Shown piece by piece: positions 27,290 through 38,640 of a stretch of DNA of 64,000 nucleotides (positions are counted from its first letter, which is position 1; every line of letters begins with the position of its first letter). This DNA is from Erwinia tracheiphila. GTDB lineage: Bacteria > Pseudomonadota > Gammaproteobacteria > Enterobacterales > Enterobacteriaceae. Where the stretch lies: NCBI RefSeq assembly GCF_021365465.1, contig NZ_CP089932.1, positions 3,410,001-3,474,000 of the forward strand, written 5' to 3'. Position numbers and translations under genes: made by a program. Below the pieces are notes generated by a model, which saw only the letters and a program-made list of their open reading frames with translations, was not told where the DNA came from and ran no database searches.

Positions 27290-28402
27290 ATGCGTTACTG
27301 GATAAATTGCTTTCTGACGTTATTTTTTTTTACTGCTTCATTGCAGGCACAGCCATTGCAAAAAAAATTCTCGGACTGGCAAATAACCTGTAATAACCTT
27401 AATTATTGTGTGGCACGTAGTTTTCCCGGAGATAATGGTCTGGTAATGACAATCAGTCGCCATGCGAGTAGTAATGACAGTGCGTTGTTAAGAATTGATT
27501 ATGGTAACAACGATACCAGCGAGTCAAACGGTGCTGCATTAAAAGATAATCTGTTGTTGGATGGGCGTCGGTTAAAACCCGATCTGAAACACTGGGATGT
27601 TCAGCCTCGTCATTTGTCCACAGCACATGCGATTTCTATTGCTGAGTTTTTGGCGCAGACCATGGATGCAGATAACATCCAGCTTCTCTACCGTCCTGCT
27701 GCAACGATTTCACTACATGGCATGAAAACGGCCTTGCTGTTAATGGATGAGATACAAGGGCGTCTTAATACCCTTAGTGCCTGGGTTAAAACAGGAAATC
27801 GCCCAGCTAGCGACGTCCCACCCGAGCCACCTGAGCCGGTGATTGTCCCTCCTTTTCACCCTCCTTTGTCGCTGACAAGAGAGGAGAGTACCGGTTTGAT
27901 TGATTTTGGCACCTGGCGGGTGAATACCGATGAGTGCTCCCTTGACCCTCAGCGGCGGGAAGTGAGTGTTTCCCCCTTGAATGATAAAAAAGCACTGTTG
28001 CTGGTAAGCTGTGAAATGGGTGCCTATAACGTCATCGATCTGGCCTATGAAGTGACCCGCACGGAACCCTATATTGCTAAACGAATTGTCTTAACGCTGC
28101 CGTTTTTACCGAACGGCAGCGGGATGAAACAAATGGAGCTGGTCAATGCTGAATTTGATCCTGAAACAAGTCAGCTGTCCACTTTCAGTAAGGGCAGAGG
28201 ATTAGGTGATTGTGGCGTGGCTTCCCGGTGGCAATTTACTGGCGGTGCTTTTGTACTGGTGCAATATGCACAGGAGCAGATCTGTGACGCATGGCATGGT
28301 AGCGACGACTGGCCGACATTATGGACCAGTGGTCACTCAGCCGAGGCCAGTAGTTCCAGAAGTGGAGATGTCCCCCTGACAGTGCAATCGCTGACAAACT
28401 GA
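27290..28402 (+). CDS. DUF1176 family secreted protein
   Basis: 370 residues from the ATG giving a clean signal peptide (MRYWINCFLTLFFFTASLQA, cleavage after AQA). The mature part begins with an IalB-like stretch (KFSDWQITCNNLNYCVARSF), and a proline-rich linker follows at about residues 175-195. The C-terminal half contains four Cys (SLDPQRRE region, LVSCEMG, GDCGVAS, EQICDAW) that could form disulfides. DUF1176 proteins are periplasmic or secreted with no assigned function. It is transcribed towards the tktB terminator. Confidence 0.78.
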   Translation: MRYWINCFLTLFFFTASLQAQPLQKKFSDWQITCNNLNYCVARSFPGDNGLVMTISRHASSNDSALLRIDYGNNDTSESNGAALKDNLLLDGRRLKPDLKHWDVQPRHLSTAHAISIAEFLAQTMDADNIQLLYRPAATISLHGMKTALLLMDEIQGRLNTLSAWVKTGNRPASDVPPEPPEPVIVPPFHPPLSLTREESTGLIDFGTWRVNTDECSLDPQRREVSVSPLNDKKALLLVSCEMGAYNVIDLAYEVTRTEPYIAKRIVLTLPFLPNGSGMKQMELVNAEFDPETSQLSTFSKGRGLGDCGVASRWQFTGGAFVLVQYAQEQICDAWHGSDDWPTLWTSGHSAEASSSRSGDVPLTVQSLTN

Positions 28403-28566
28403 CAACGGATTCGGCAGGGTTTAATCGTTTAGTTTCTGAAAAATTAACCATGAAGACTGAGCGTACACCTGAGGAAACCTATTCGTTCTCGCCCCTGTAG
28501 CCGCTAAAATTGCAGAAGTAGCAGGATGTCATACGAATTTTTTAAATCTTGTACAGAATCAGGAGG

Positions 28567-28605
28567 CAAAAAACACCTGAAAAGAGACATGCTCTTTTCA
28601 GGTGT
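28567..28605 (-). terminator. tktB rho-independent terminator
   Basis: A 14-bp perfect stem (ACACCTGAAAAGAG at 28573-28586, complement at 28592-28605) with a 5-base loop, followed on the minus strand by TTTTTT. It ends the talA-tktB unit. Confidence 0.9.
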
Positions 28606-28626
28606 AAATGTCTTACAGGTTGTCAA

Positions 28627-30627
28627 TCAGCGTGGTTTGAGCTGTGCTTGTGCATGGCTCACGATGTTCTCTACCGTAAAGCCAAACTCCGTGAACAGTT
28701 TATCCGCTGGCGCTGACTCGCCAAACCCTGTCATACCGACGATTGCGCCGTTCAACCCAACATACTTGAACCAATAGTCGGCAATGCCCGCTTCCACCGC
28801 CACGCGTGCAGTCACCGTAGACGGGAGAACAGACTCACGGTAAGCGATATCTTGCTTATCGAACAGATCGGTTGACGGCATGGAGACCACCCGCACCTTG
28901 TGGCCGCTGACACGGAGTTTTTCCGCAGCCAGCAGGGTGATTTCCACTTCAGAGCCGGTAGCGATCAGGATCAAATCAGGCGTTCCCTCTGAATCTTTCA
29001 GCACATAGGCACCCCGGGCAATATTGCGCAATTGTTCACTGTCACGGGAGGGCTGTACCAGATTCTGACGGGAAAGGATCAGGGCGGTAGGGCCATGATG
29101 ACGCTCAATGGCTTGCTGCCAGGCAACCGCCGTTTCGACCTGATCGCACGGACGCCAGACGCTCATATTTGGTGTTACGCGCAGGCTGGCAAGTTGCTCA
29201 ACGGGTTGGTGAGTGGGACCATCTTCTCCCAACCCAATAGAATCGTGGGTATAAACAAGGATTTGACGCACTTTCATCAACGCAGCCATTCGTACTGCGT
29301 TACGCGCGTATTCCACAAACATCAGGAACGTTGCGGTATAGGGGACAAATCCGCCATGCAGTGCGATACCGTTGCCAATCGCTGTCATACCAAATTCGCG
29401 TACGCCATAATGGATATAGTTTCCGGCCAAATTCTCATTGACAGACTCTGAGCCTGACCACATTGTCAGATTGCTCGGTGCCAGGTCGGCTGACCCCCCC
29501 AGCAATTCCGGCAGCGTTTTGCCAAAGGCTTCAAGGGCGTTTTGTGATGCTTTACGGCTGGCAATTTTCTGTGGATTTGACTGCAAGTCTTCAATGAATT
29601 TTTGCGTTTCTTGCTGCCAGACCTCAGGCATATCGCCAGCCATTCTGCGGGTAAACTCTTTTGCCAGCTCGGGATAGGCTGACTGATATGCAGCAAACTT
29701 ATCATTCCACGTTTTTTCATACTGCGCACCTGCTTCTTTTGCATCCCATTGCGCATAGATGTCTTTCGGGATCTCGAAAGCCGGGTAGTTCCAGCCGAGC
29801 TGCTTGCGCGTTAGCGCCACCTCTTCGACCCCCAATGCGGCACCGTGTGCTTCTTCTTTTCCTGCTTTATTCGGGGAACCGAAACCGATGGTGGTCTTGC
29901 AAATTAGCAGCGACGGCTTATCCGTTACGCTTTGCGCTTCTTTAATCGCCTGACTGATAGCCGCAGCGTCATGCCCCTCGATATCACGAATCACATGCCA
30001 GTGATAAGCTTCAAAACGTTTAGCGGTATCATCGGTAAACCAGCCTTCAACCTCACCATCAATGGAAATCCCGTTATGGTCATAAAAACTGATTAGTTTG
30101 CCGAGGCCCAGCGTACCAGCCAGCGAGCAAACCTCATGGGAAATCCCTTCCATCAGACAGCCGTCACCCATAAATACCCAGGTATAGTGATTGACAATTT
30201 CATGGTCAGGACGGTTGAACTGTGCTGCCAGCGTGCGTTCAGCAATAGCCATGCCTACCGCGTTGGCCAGCCCCTGACCAAGCGGGCCGGTAGTGGTTTC
30301 CACGCCAGGTGTGTAGCCATATTCCGGGTGACCTGGCGTTTTGGAATGCAGCTGGCGGAAGTTTTCCAGTTCGGACATCGGCAAATCATAGCCGGTAAGA
30401 TGGAGAAGGCTATACAACAGCATTGAACCGTGGCCGTTAGAAAGGATAAAGCGGTCGCGGTCAGCCCACACTGGGTTAGTCGGGTTATGGTGCATAAAAT
30501 CGCGCCACAGCACTTCGGCAATATCTGCCATACCCATAGGTGCACCGGGATGGCCAGAATTAGCTTTTTGCACAGCATCCATACTCAGCGCACGGATTGC
30601 ATTAGCCAGTTCTCTACGTGAAGACAT
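28627..30627 (-). CDS. tktB: Transketolase
   Basis: 666 residues from ATG at 30627, behind agggagaaaaac; E. coli TktB has 667. It is a thiamine-diphosphate enzyme transferring two-carbon ketol units in the non-oxidative pentose phosphate pathway. Visible features: substrate His in [10 protein letters not shown], the cofactor/Mg motif starting [18 protein letters not shown] with SFYDHN, and the pyrimidine-domain Glu in [17 protein letters not shown]. The C-terminal domain starts around [20 protein letters not shown]. It lies 60 bp downstream of talA on the same strand, as in E. coli, which is why tktB is chosen over tktA. Confidence 0.95.
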   Translation of the reverse strand: MSSRRELANAIRALSMDAVQKANSGHPGAPMGMADIAEVLWRDFMHHNPTNPVWADRDRFILSNGHGSMLLYSLLHLTGYDLPMSELENFRQLHSKTPGHPEYGYTPGVETTTGPLGQGLANAVGMAIAERTLAAQFNRPDHEIVNHYTWVFMGDGCLMEGISHEVCSLAGTLGLGKLISFYDHNGISIDGEVEGWFTDDTAKRFEAYHWHVIRDIEGHDAAAISQAIKEAQSVTDKPSLLICKTTIGFGSPNKAGKEEAHGAALGVEEVALTRKQLGWNYPAFEIPKDIYAQWDAKEAGAQYEKTWNDKFAAYQSAYPELAKEFTRRMAGDMPEVWQQETQKFIEDLQSNPQKIASRKASQNALEAFGKTLPELLGGSADLAPSNLTMWSGSESVNENLAGNYIHYGVREFGMTAIGNGIALHGGFVPYTATFLMFVEYARNAVRMAALMKVRQILVYTHDSIGLGEDGPTHQPVEQLASLRVTPNMSVWRPCDQVETAVAWQQAIERHHGPTALILSRQNLVQPSRDSEQLRNIARGAYVLKDSEGTPDLILIATGSEVEITLLAAEKLRVSGHKVRVVSMPSTDLFDKQDIAYRESVLPSTVTARVAVEAGIADYWFKYVGLNGAIVGMTGFGESAPADKLFTEFGFTVENIVSHAQAQLKPR

Positions 30628-30687
30628 GTTTTTCTCCCTGCTATTGTGGCGGAGAGCAGGCAAGAGCCTGCTCATTTTGAGATGAGG

Positions 30688-31638
30688 TTACAGACGGGCG
30701 GAAAGAACATCTTCCAGTTTTTGCTGATCGACCGAGAACTGGCGAATACCTTCTGCCAGTTTTTCTACCGCCATCGCATCCTGATTATGCTTCCAGCGGA
30801 ATGCCGCTTCAGAAAGTGGTGTGGGCTGGTTGAATGCTTCGGTGGAAGGGGTCAATTTACGTTCAACCGGAGCATCACTGGCCTGCAATTCTTTCAGCAG
30901 GTCGGGGGAAATCGTCAGGCGATCGCAGCCAGCCAGGGCAAGGATCTGCTCCGTTTTACGGAAGCTGGCACCCATGATAGCGGTGTTATAGCGATGCTGC
31001 TTATAGTATTCATAGATTTTACGCACTGATACCACGCCGGGATCTTCATCAACCACGTAGGGTTGTAACGGTTTACGGCTGTTGTACCAGTCATAAATGC
31101 GGCCAACAAATGGCGAAATCAAAAACACCCCTGCTTCAGCACAGGCCCGCGCCTGAGCGAATGAAAACAACAGGGTCAGATTGCAATTAATGCCATTTTT
31201 TTCCAGTTCTTCAGCGGCGCGAATGCCTTCCCAGGTCGAGGCCAGCTTGATCAGAATACGCGACCGATCGATGCCATTATCTTCATACATCCGAACCAGC
31301 TTCTCTGCTTTTGTCACGCACATTCCACGATCGAATGAGAGACGTGCATCGACCTCGGTGGAAACGCGGCCCGGTACGCTTTTAAGAATTTCCAGGCCGA
31401 GGTTGACGGCGACTTTATCGCTGGCGTTGATGATTTGCGTTTCTTTGCTGCCGCCCTGTTTTTTAGCGTAGTCAATTGCATCGGTAATCAGATGTTTGTA
31501 GGCATCGAGCCCGGAAGCTTTCAGGATTAATGAAGGATTTGTGGTGGCATCTTGCGGATGGTAGTTACGTATTGATTCGATATCGCCACTGTCAGCCACC
31601 ACCGTGGTGTATTGTTTCAGTGCGTCTAGCTGGTTCAT
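30688..31638 (-). CDS. talA: Transaldolase
   Basis: 316 residues, the normal length. It transfers a dihydroxyacetone unit from sedoheptulose-7-phosphate to glyceraldehyde-3-phosphate via a Schiff base. The catalytic Lys sits in [20 protein letters not shown]. Other marks: DATTNPSLI at the N-terminus and [12 protein letters not shown] before the C-terminal helices. First gene of the talA-tktB unit, which feeds the non-oxidative pentose phosphate branch. Confidence 0.96.
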   Translation of the reverse strand: MNQLDALKQYTTVVADSGDIESIRNYHPQDATTNPSLILKASGLDAYKHLITDAIDYAKKQGGSKETQIINASDKVAVNLGLEILKSVPGRVSTEVDARLSFDRGMCVTKAEKLVRMYEDNGIDRSRILIKLASTWEGIRAAEELEKNGINCNLTLLFSFAQARACAEAGVFLISPFVGRIYDWYNSRKPLQPYVVDEDPGVVSVRKIYEYYKQHRYNTAIMGASFRKTEQILALAGCDRLTISPDLLKELQASDAPVERKLTPSTEAFNQPTPLSEAAFRWKHNQDAMAVEKLAEGIRQFSVDQQKLEDVLSARL

Positions 31639-32100
31639 CTTAAAACTCCTTGATGGGCAATCTGCAAAACAAACGAGGCCGCGCGGAATAGAAAATATTC
31701 ACCGTAGCGGCATGGGATCTCCCTGACATGGTCGATTTTTTCAGACCAGACATTGCAACATGCCTGCCTCAATGGAAATGCGTTTTCTCTGATTGTTGTA
31801 ATGGGCTGGCTCAATGGGTTGTACGGAATGTCAGATAAGAGACAGTAATCTTAACTATAGCAGCTCTGTAAAGTTACGCGTTGGTACGGACGATCCAGTA
31901 TGTTTTGCAGGTTAGCACAGAACAGGCGCTGATCTGTTGCAGGTCAATCCTGTAGGCAGGAATCGACCCGTCCCCGGACGGCCCGACAGCGTTCGGGGAG
32001 AAACGGTAAGCGGGATGAAGAGAATGCCTGAGGCTGATTTAACACCAAACCATCAGACATAAGCCCTGAGCCAGGTAACCCCTACAACCTGTTTTTACGT
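31639..32100. other. Intergenic between talA and hemF
   Basis: No gene is seen. It contains the talA promoter region on the minus strand (ribosome site aaggagttttaag). The GC-rich 31960-32010 contains partial inverted repeats (cccggacggcccgacagcgttcgggg). In E. coli maeB and eut genes lie near here; no trace remains. Confidence 0.4.
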
Positions 32101-33018
<918 letters not shown>

Positions 33019-33058
33019 TCAGTTTAAATATACCCGGCGCAGTATACGTCAAAATGGG

Positions 33059-33906
33059 TTAGCCGGGTCGACGGTTATTGGCGTCAAATTCATCGAAGTA
33101 ACTAATAATACCGTCAGTAATGGCGCTGGCAATCTTCTTTCGAAAAGCCGTGCTGCCTAACAGGCGTTCTTTAGACGGGTTGGTGATAAAATAGGTTTCC
33201 ACCAGTACAGAAGGAATGGAGGGGAATTTGAGTACGGCGAATGCTGCCTGTTCGGTATGTTGGCTGTGCAGATGATGTACGGGGCGAATCTGATTAAGCA
33301 CATGCCTGTCCCGCGTCGGACTATTTTGAATGGTGTCGGTCTGAGCCAGATCGAAGAGAACCTGCTGCAGATAATGATCTTTTTGCGCGGTCTTCACTCC
33401 GCCAACTTCATCTGCCGCGTTTTCTCGCTGTGAAAGATAACGGGCCATGCTGCTGGCCCCGCGATTGGAAAGGGTAAATACCGGTGTGCCATTGGCATCC
33501 GGGCGGGTGAATCCATCAGCATGGATTGACATAAACAGGCTGGCTCCGTGCTGATGCGCGATATCGACACGTTCTCCCAGAGGGATAAAATGGTCGGTTT
33601 CACGGGTCAGGCACGCTTCAATATGCGGATGTGTACTGAGCAGGTAGCGAATATGGTTAGCAATTTCCATCACCACATTTTTCTTCTGATCCCTCTTTGC
33701 CTACCACGCCAGAGTCAATTCCTCCGTGGCCGGGATCAATCATCACAATTCTTTTGGTGTTCTTCGCCGGTGGGGGAGCAGAGTGGGCCTGCTGCCGGGG
33801 TGAGAGCATCCCCGATGCGTCCTTCGCCCGGGCCGATTTATTATCCAATAAGGCCAGACAGCAGCAGATGACGACGTGAGGGGGGAAATGGGCCAAACTT
33901 TATCAT
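33059..33906 (-). pseudogene. amiA: N-acetylmuramoyl-L-alanine amidase, two frameshifts
   Basis: AmiA splits the daughter-cell septum in the periplasm. Reading from ATG at 33906, a twin-arginine signal (SRRHLLLSG) breaks off near 33850 and continues in the next frame as LALLDNKSARAKDAS. The catalytic domain starts RIVMIDPGHGGIDSG. A second break is a lost A in the A-run (T-run at 33678-33682 on the plus strand), after GSEEK. The rest (ANHIRYLL, DLFMSIHADGF-like LFMSIHADGF, ETYFITNP) continues to 33059. Both lesions destroy the product, so septal cleavage must rely on other amidases. Confidence 0.92.
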
Positions 33907-34111
33907 TACGGCATCCTGAGCGCACAAAGTGCCTCTTATTATAGTCCAACCTGCCCGCTACGGCGAGAAAGGAGCTATTTCAACGTCTTACTTTTATTGC
34001 CGTGTGCTAACAGATTAAACGGATTTTTTATGATTAATCCGTGCCGCGACTTGCACCGTCAGACGAAAGCGCGATAATCAGCAAATTATATTTAACATCC
34101 AGGATAGCGCT

Positions 34112-34537
34112 ATGGAAATTCGCGTATTTAACCAGGACGATTTTGAAGAAGTCATCACCCTCTGGGAGCGTTGTGATTTATTACGCCCCTGGAACGACCC
34201 GGAGATGGATATTGAGCGTAAGCTCAATCACGATCCCGATTTGTTTCTGGTTGCCGTTGTAGGTGGTGAAATTGTGGGGACGCTGATGGGCGGCTACGAT
34301 GGCCATCGTGGTTCGGCTTACTATCTGGGGGTACATCCGGATTATCAGGGGCGCGGCTTTGCCAATGCACTGATCAACCGGCTGGAAAAAAAGCTGATTG
34401 CGCGTGGTTGTCCAAAGATTAACGTGATGGTGCGTGAAGAGAATGATGCAGTAGCGGGTTTTTATGAAAAACTCGACTATGAAACGCAGGACAGTCTGTT
34501 ATTGGGTAAACGGCTGATTGAAGACCGCGAATATTAA
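34112..34537 (+). CDS. ypeA: GNAT acetyltransferase YpeA
   Basis: 141 residues, same length as E. coli YpeA. GNAT fold with the acetyl-CoA site in [20 protein letters not shown] (the Q/RxxGxG/A signature) and a C-terminal [20 protein letters not shown]. Substrate unknown. Divergent from amiA, as in E. coli. Confidence 0.93.
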   Translation: MEIRVFNQDDFEEVITLWERCDLLRPWNDPEMDIERKLNHDPDLFLVAVVGGEIVGTLMGGYDGHRGSAYYLGVHPDYQGRGFANALINRLEKKLIARGCPKINVMVREENDAVAGFYEKLDYETQDSLLLGKRLIEDREY

Positions 34538-34599
34538 CCGTCCATCGGGGTTTATCGCCGCCCAGTCTTACTCCGTTATACAGCCTTACTCCATTATAA

Positions 34600-35047
34600 A
34601 TGAATCCTGATTACTCTCCCGATAACTATGATGCTCGTGGGCAACTTGAAGTTGCCCGCTGTCTTTTGGCGCATTTTATTGCTTCAGGCGCTGACCTGGC
34701 TGCTGTTTGTTATGGCGGGTGCTTCCCGACAGCAGGGCGCGTCACTGCTTGAGCTATTTTATCCCGATCACCAGGCTTTCTGGATTGGCCTTGGACTGGG
34801 GGTGCCCGCCGCACTGGGGTTGGTGCTCACGGGCTATCGCCAGCGCTTTGCGCAGCTCTGGCGATATTGGCGCTGGGTACTGTGTCTGACATTGCTGGCG
34901 ACAATATTTCAGCAGCCGTGGCAGGAAGATGGCCCACTTTCACCGCTGGTGGTCCTGTTTACTTTTATGGATCTGTCCGGGCTGTTTTATCTGCTCTTTA
35001 GTCGTCGCATGCGCGACTGTTTCGATCCTGCCCTGCCTGGCGGATAA
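34600..35047 (+). pseudogene. yfeZ: YfeZ inner-membrane protein, one-base insertion
   Basis: DUF2919 protein with four membrane helices (VFWRILLLQALTWLLFVMAG, FWIGLGLGVPAALGLVLTGY, WVLCLTLLATIF, VVLFTFMDLSGLFYLLFS). The likely native start is ATG at 34600, giving MNPDYSPDNYDARG. One extra base at about 34640 (cgtgggcaac) breaks the link to NLKLPAVFWR, the DUF2919 N-terminal motif. A fallback start at 34628 (MMLVGNLK) would give a 139-residue protein lacking about 15 residues, so partial function is possible. Confidence 0.7.
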
Positions 35048-35112
35048 AACTTTTTTACCGAATCGTACTCCAAAGCGTGAAATTATCTTTGCTTACTATG
35101 ACCGGAGTTGTA

Positions 35113-35730
35113 ATGAAGAGTGTTCGCCCGATAGTAATGGCTGCTGCATTAATGATGGCTGGCTGTGCCAGCTCAGGTGCTTCCCAGGGGGAGAAGAGCC
35201 AGACAGGCTGGTGGAATTCCCTGAGCTGGTCCTGGTTCGCGGCCGCGCCGTGGAACTGGTTTGGTTCCTCTTTGCAGGTGACCGAGCAGGGCGTTGGCAA
35301 ACTGGACGGCAGCACGCCGATGACAGCAGACGCAATCAGTGCCGGGCTGAAAGATAAATATAAATTGCGAAAAGGCATGCGCAGTGAAAAGGGTAACGTG
35401 GTGAGCTTCTTTCAGGGCATTGAGGATGGCAATGTTCGTGTTGAAGTTAACGGTAACGCGACGGTTAACCGCATTGAGATCGCCGACCCTGCGGTGTGCA
35501 TGTCCGAGGGTAAAAAAATCGGTACACCATTCAGAGAACTCTACAACAAAGCGTTTGGTGCCTGTCAGAAAGGCACTGGCAATAACAGTGACGGCGTTGA
35601 GTGCAAGGCTCCCGATAGCCAACATATCAGTTATCTGTTCAGCGGCGAATGGCATGGCCCGGACGGTTTACTGCCCGCTGACGAAACGCTTAAAAAATGG
35701 ACCATCAGTAAAATTATCTGGCGTAAATAA
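35113..35730 (+). CDS. yfeY: Lipoprotein YfeY
   Basis: 205 residues from the ATG giving a lipoprotein signal MKSVRPIVMAAALMMAGC with lipobox MAGC. The mature part has the DUF1131 layout: PWNWFGSS, TEQGVGKLDGSTPM, KIGTPFRELYNKAFGACQKG, VECKAPDSQHISYLFSGEWH, KIIWRK at the end. Envelope protein regulated by sigma-E in E. coli; no biochemical role known. Follows yfeZ. Confidence 0.92.
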   Translation: MKSVRPIVMAAALMMAGCASSGASQGEKSQTGWWNSLSWSWFAAAPWNWFGSSLQVTEQGVGKLDGSTPMTADAISAGLKDKYKLRKGMRSEKGNVVSFFQGIEDGNVRVEVNGNATVNRIEIADPAVCMSEGKKIGTPFRELYNKAFGACQKGTGNNSDGVECKAPDSQHISYLFSGEWHGPDGLLPADETLKKWTISKIIWRK

Positions 35731-35928
35731 AGCCCCTTCAGGGCCGTTAAGCTACGGCCCCCTCGCCTTTCTAATGTGGTTCTGCTCATAAGCAAACCCG
35801 GACGCTTATAGCGTTTTAGACTTCTAAATCACCAAACGGTATATAAAACTGTTACTGCTTTTTATGAGGTTATAAATAAACTGACCGTCTGTCTGGCCGT
35901 GAGCCGGACTCAGTTTCCAGAGGACAAC
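35731..35928 (+). promoter_or_regulatory. yfeY/cysP intergenic with cysP promoter region
   Basis: The stem GGGCCGT / ACGGCCC (35741-35760) downstream of yfeY may act as a terminator although its T-run is weak. AT-rich DNA at 35815-35880 with tataaa/ttataaat elements lies ahead of cysP, where CysB and the promoter would act in E. coli. The exact sites cannot be fixed by eye. Confidence 0.4.
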
Positions 35929-36945
35929 ATGACGCTACCCGTTTTGAAAAAGTTTTTCACAGGCTCGGCTTTTTCTCTGTTACTCATTTCGGGAGCCCAG
36001 GCAACCGGACTGCTTAACAGCTCTTATGACGTATCGCGTGAACTGTTTGTCGCATTGAATAAAACTTTCGAACAACAATGGACTGCAGAAAATAACGGCG
36101 ACAGGTTGGTAATCAGCCAGTCTCATGCTGGCTCATCAAAACAGGCACTGGCAATTTTACAAGGCATGAAAGCTGACGTAGTGACGTATAACCAGGTAAC
36201 GGATGTCCAGATCTTGCACGAGCGTGGCAACCTGCTCCCGGCTGACTGGCAAAAACGTCTGCCGCATAACAGCTCTCCATTTTACTCGACCATGGCTTTT
36301 CTGGTGCGTAAGGGCAACCCTAAGCACATCCACGACTGGCAGGATCTGGTGCGTGACGATGTGAAGCTGGTTTTCCCTAATCCTAAAACATCCGGTAATG
36401 GTCGCTACACTTACCTGGCTGCGATGGGGGCAGCAAAGCTGGCAGACGGTAACGATCAGATAAAGACTGCACAGTTTATGACTCAGCTTTTGAAAAATGT
36501 CGAGGTTTTCGACACGGGTGGGAGGGGGGCGACGACCACCTTTGTTGAGCGGAGGCAGGGCGACGTACTAATCAGCTTTGAATCTGAAGTGAACAATATC
36601 CGCAATCAGTACCCTGATGATGGCTATGAAATTATTGTTCCCAAAAACAATATTCTCGCTGAATTTCCGGTTACCTGGATTGATAAAAACGTGGCTGCCC
36701 GCCATACGGAAAAAGCAGCTAAAGCCTATCTGAACTATCTTTATACCCTTCCCGCGCAACAGATCATTGCTGGTTTCTATTATCGGGTTAATAACCCCAC
36801 GCTGATGGCCGAACAGAAAAATCGGTTTCCTGACGTGACGTTATTTCAGGTCGAGGAGATGTTTGGCAGTTGGGAAGAGGTAATGAAAACGCAGTTTGCC
36901 AGCGGTGGCGAACTTGACAAGTTGTTAGCAGCAGGACGTCAGTGA
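35929..36945 (+). CDS. cysP: Thiosulfate-binding protein
   Basis: 338 residues from ATG at 35929 (gaggacaac ribosome site), the E. coli length. Periplasmic solute-binding protein of the sulfate/thiosulfate ABC transporter. Signal peptide [20 protein letters not shown] ending SGAQA. Family motif [20 protein letters not shown] and VTYNQVTDV, and [15 protein letters not shown]. First gene of cysPTWA; cysT overlaps its stop (TGATG). Confidence 0.95.
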   Translation: MTLPVLKKFFTGSAFSLLLISGAQATGLLNSSYDVSRELFVALNKTFEQQWTAENNGDRLVISQSHAGSSKQALAILQGMKADVVTYNQVTDVQILHERGNLLPADWQKRLPHNSSPFYSTMAFLVRKGNPKHIHDWQDLVRDDVKLVFPNPKTSGNGRYTYLAAMGAAKLADGNDQIKTAQFMTQLLKNVEVFDTGGRGATTTFVERRQGDVLISFESEVNNIRNQYPDDGYEIIVPKNNILAEFPVTWIDKNVAARHTEKAAKAYLNYLYTLPAQQIIAGFYYRVNNPTLMAEQKNRFPDVTLFQVEEMFGSWEEVMKTQFASGGELDKLLAAGRQ

Positions 36946-37778
36946 TGTTTACCACTAAAAGTAAGCGTGTGCTGCCCGGTTTTGGTATCAGCCTGGGCAG
37001 CAGCCTGTTTTTCACCTGTCTGATACTGCTTCTGCCGATAAGCGCGCTGCTGATGCAATTATCGCATATGACGCTGGCGCAATACTGCCAGGTGATCACC
37101 AATCCTCAGATGGTGGCTGCCTACAAAGTGACGCTGCTGTCAGCGGGCGTGGCCTCGGTCTTCAACGCTTTTTTTGGCATGTTAATGGCATGGATTCTTA
37201 CCCGTTACCGTTTTCCCGGCCGCGCACTGCTTGATGGCTTAATGGATTTACCTTTCGCACTGCCGACAGCGGTGGCGGGCCTGACTCTGGCTGGACTGTT
37301 CTCAGCCAATGGCTGGTACGGACAGTGGCTGGCGCAGTTTGACATTAAGGTTTCCTACACCTGGCTCGGTATCGCTGTGGCAATGGCATTTACCAGCATC
37401 CCGTTTGTGGTACGCACGGTGCAACCGGTGTTGGAAGAGTTGGAACCGGAATATGAAGAGGCGGCGGAAACTTTAGGGGCCAGCCCGCTTCAAAGTTTCC
37501 GCCGCGTGGTGCTGCCGGAGATTGCTCCGGCACTGCTGGCCGGTACGGCACTTTCCTTCACCCGGAGTATTGGTGAGTTCGGTGCCGTTATCTTTATTGC
37601 CGGTAATATTGCCTGGAAAACAGAAGTGACATCGCTGATGATTTTTGTTCGTCTTCAGGAGTTTGATTATCCGGCAGCCAGCGCGATTGCTTCGGTCATC
37701 CTTGCAGCGTCTCTGCTGCTGCTGTTTGCTATCAATATTTTGCAAGGCCGCTTTGGCCGCCGCCTGGGAGGTGCTTAA
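36945..37778 (+). CDS. cysT: Sulfate/thiosulfate ABC permease CysT
   Basis: 277 residues, ATG overlapping the cysP stop. Inner-membrane permease with six helices. The EAA-loop (EEAAETLGASPLQSFRRVVL) contacts the CysA ATPase. The DLPFALPTAVAGLTL segment is typical of CysT. The gene is also called cysU. Confidence 0.95.
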   Translation: MFTTKSKRVLPGFGISLGSSLFFTCLILLLPISALLMQLSHMTLAQYCQVITNPQMVAAYKVTLLSAGVASVFNAFFGMLMAWILTRYRFPGRALLDGLMDLPFALPTAVAGLTLAGLFSANGWYGQWLAQFDIKVSYTWLGIAVAMAFTSIPFVVRTVQPVLEELEPEYEEAAETLGASPLQSFRRVVLPEIAPALLAGTALSFTRSIGEFGAVIFIAGNIAWKTEVTSLMIFVRLQEFDYPAASAIASVILAASLLLLFAINILQGRFGRRLGGA

Positions 37779-38626
37779 TGGCTTCTTCAGCACGCAATAC
37801 GGGAATACGCAGTCGCAACAGTGGCGGTAAATGGCTACTTATTGCGCTGGGTGTGGCCATTTCTGTCGGACTGCAGGTGGTGCCGCTGATTGCTATTTTT
37901 GCCAGCGCTTTCGAACAGGGGATTGCTGCGGCGTTCAGCAACCTGAAAGAGGGCGATATGCTCCACGCTATCTGGCTGACGGTACTGGTAGCCTTAATCA
38001 CGGTTCCCGTAAATCTGGTGTTCGGTACATTACTGGCCTGGCTGGTTACGCGTTTTCACTTCCGTGGTCGCCAGCTGCTGCTGACGCTGTTTGATATCCC
38101 TTTTGCCGTCTCACCCGTCGTCGCGGGGCTGATGTACCTGCTGTTCTGGGGCGTTAACGGTCCGGTCGGTGGCTGGCTGGATGCACACAATATCCAGCTT
38201 ATGTTTTCGTGGCCCGGCATGGTGATGGTAACCATTTTTGTCACCTGTCCATTTGTGGTGCGTGAACTGGTCCCTGTGATGCTGAGTCAGGGCAGCAGTG
38301 AAGATGAAGCTGCTGTGCTGTTGGGGGCATCCGGATGGAAAATGTTCTGGCGGGTCACTTTGCCGAACATTCGCTGGGCGCTGCTGTATGGGCTGGTGCT
38401 GACTAACGCCAGGGCTATTGGTGAATTCGGCGCGGTGTCAGTGGTGTCAGGATCGATACGCGGCGAAACCTATACACTGCCATTACAGGTTGAACTCTTG
38501 CATCAGGATTATAATACCGTAGGCGCTTTTACTGCGGCAGGCCTGCTGACGCTGATAGCCATCGTTACACTGTTTCTGAAAAGTGCACTGCAATGGCGGC
38601 TTGAGCGTCAGAACGGGCGTGTGTAA
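37778..38626 (+). CDS. cysW: Sulfate/thiosulfate ABC permease CysW
   Basis: 282 residues (E. coli 291), start overlapping the cysT stop (TAATG). Pairs with CysT in the membrane. EAA-loop [40 protein letters not shown] and [20 protein letters not shown] typical of CysW. Confidence 0.95.
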   Translation: MASSARNTGIRSRNSGGKWLLIALGVAISVGLQVVPLIAIFASAFEQGIAAAFSNLKEGDMLHAIWLTVLVALITVPVNLVFGTLLAWLVTRFHFRGRQLLLTLFDIPFAVSPVVAGLMYLLFWGVNGPVGGWLDAHNIQLMFSWPGMVMVTIFVTCPFVVRELVPVMLSQGSSEDEAAVLLGASGWKMFWRVTLPNIRWALLYGLVLTNARAIGEFGAVSVVSGSIRGETYTLPLQVELLHQDYNTVGAFTAAGLLTLIAIVTLFLKSALQWRLERQNGRV

Positions 38627-38640
38627 CCGGAGGGGAAATC

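Noticed and set aside
35096..35655. Minus-strand frames over yfeY
   Set aside because: Shadows of a well-identified lipoprotein gene.
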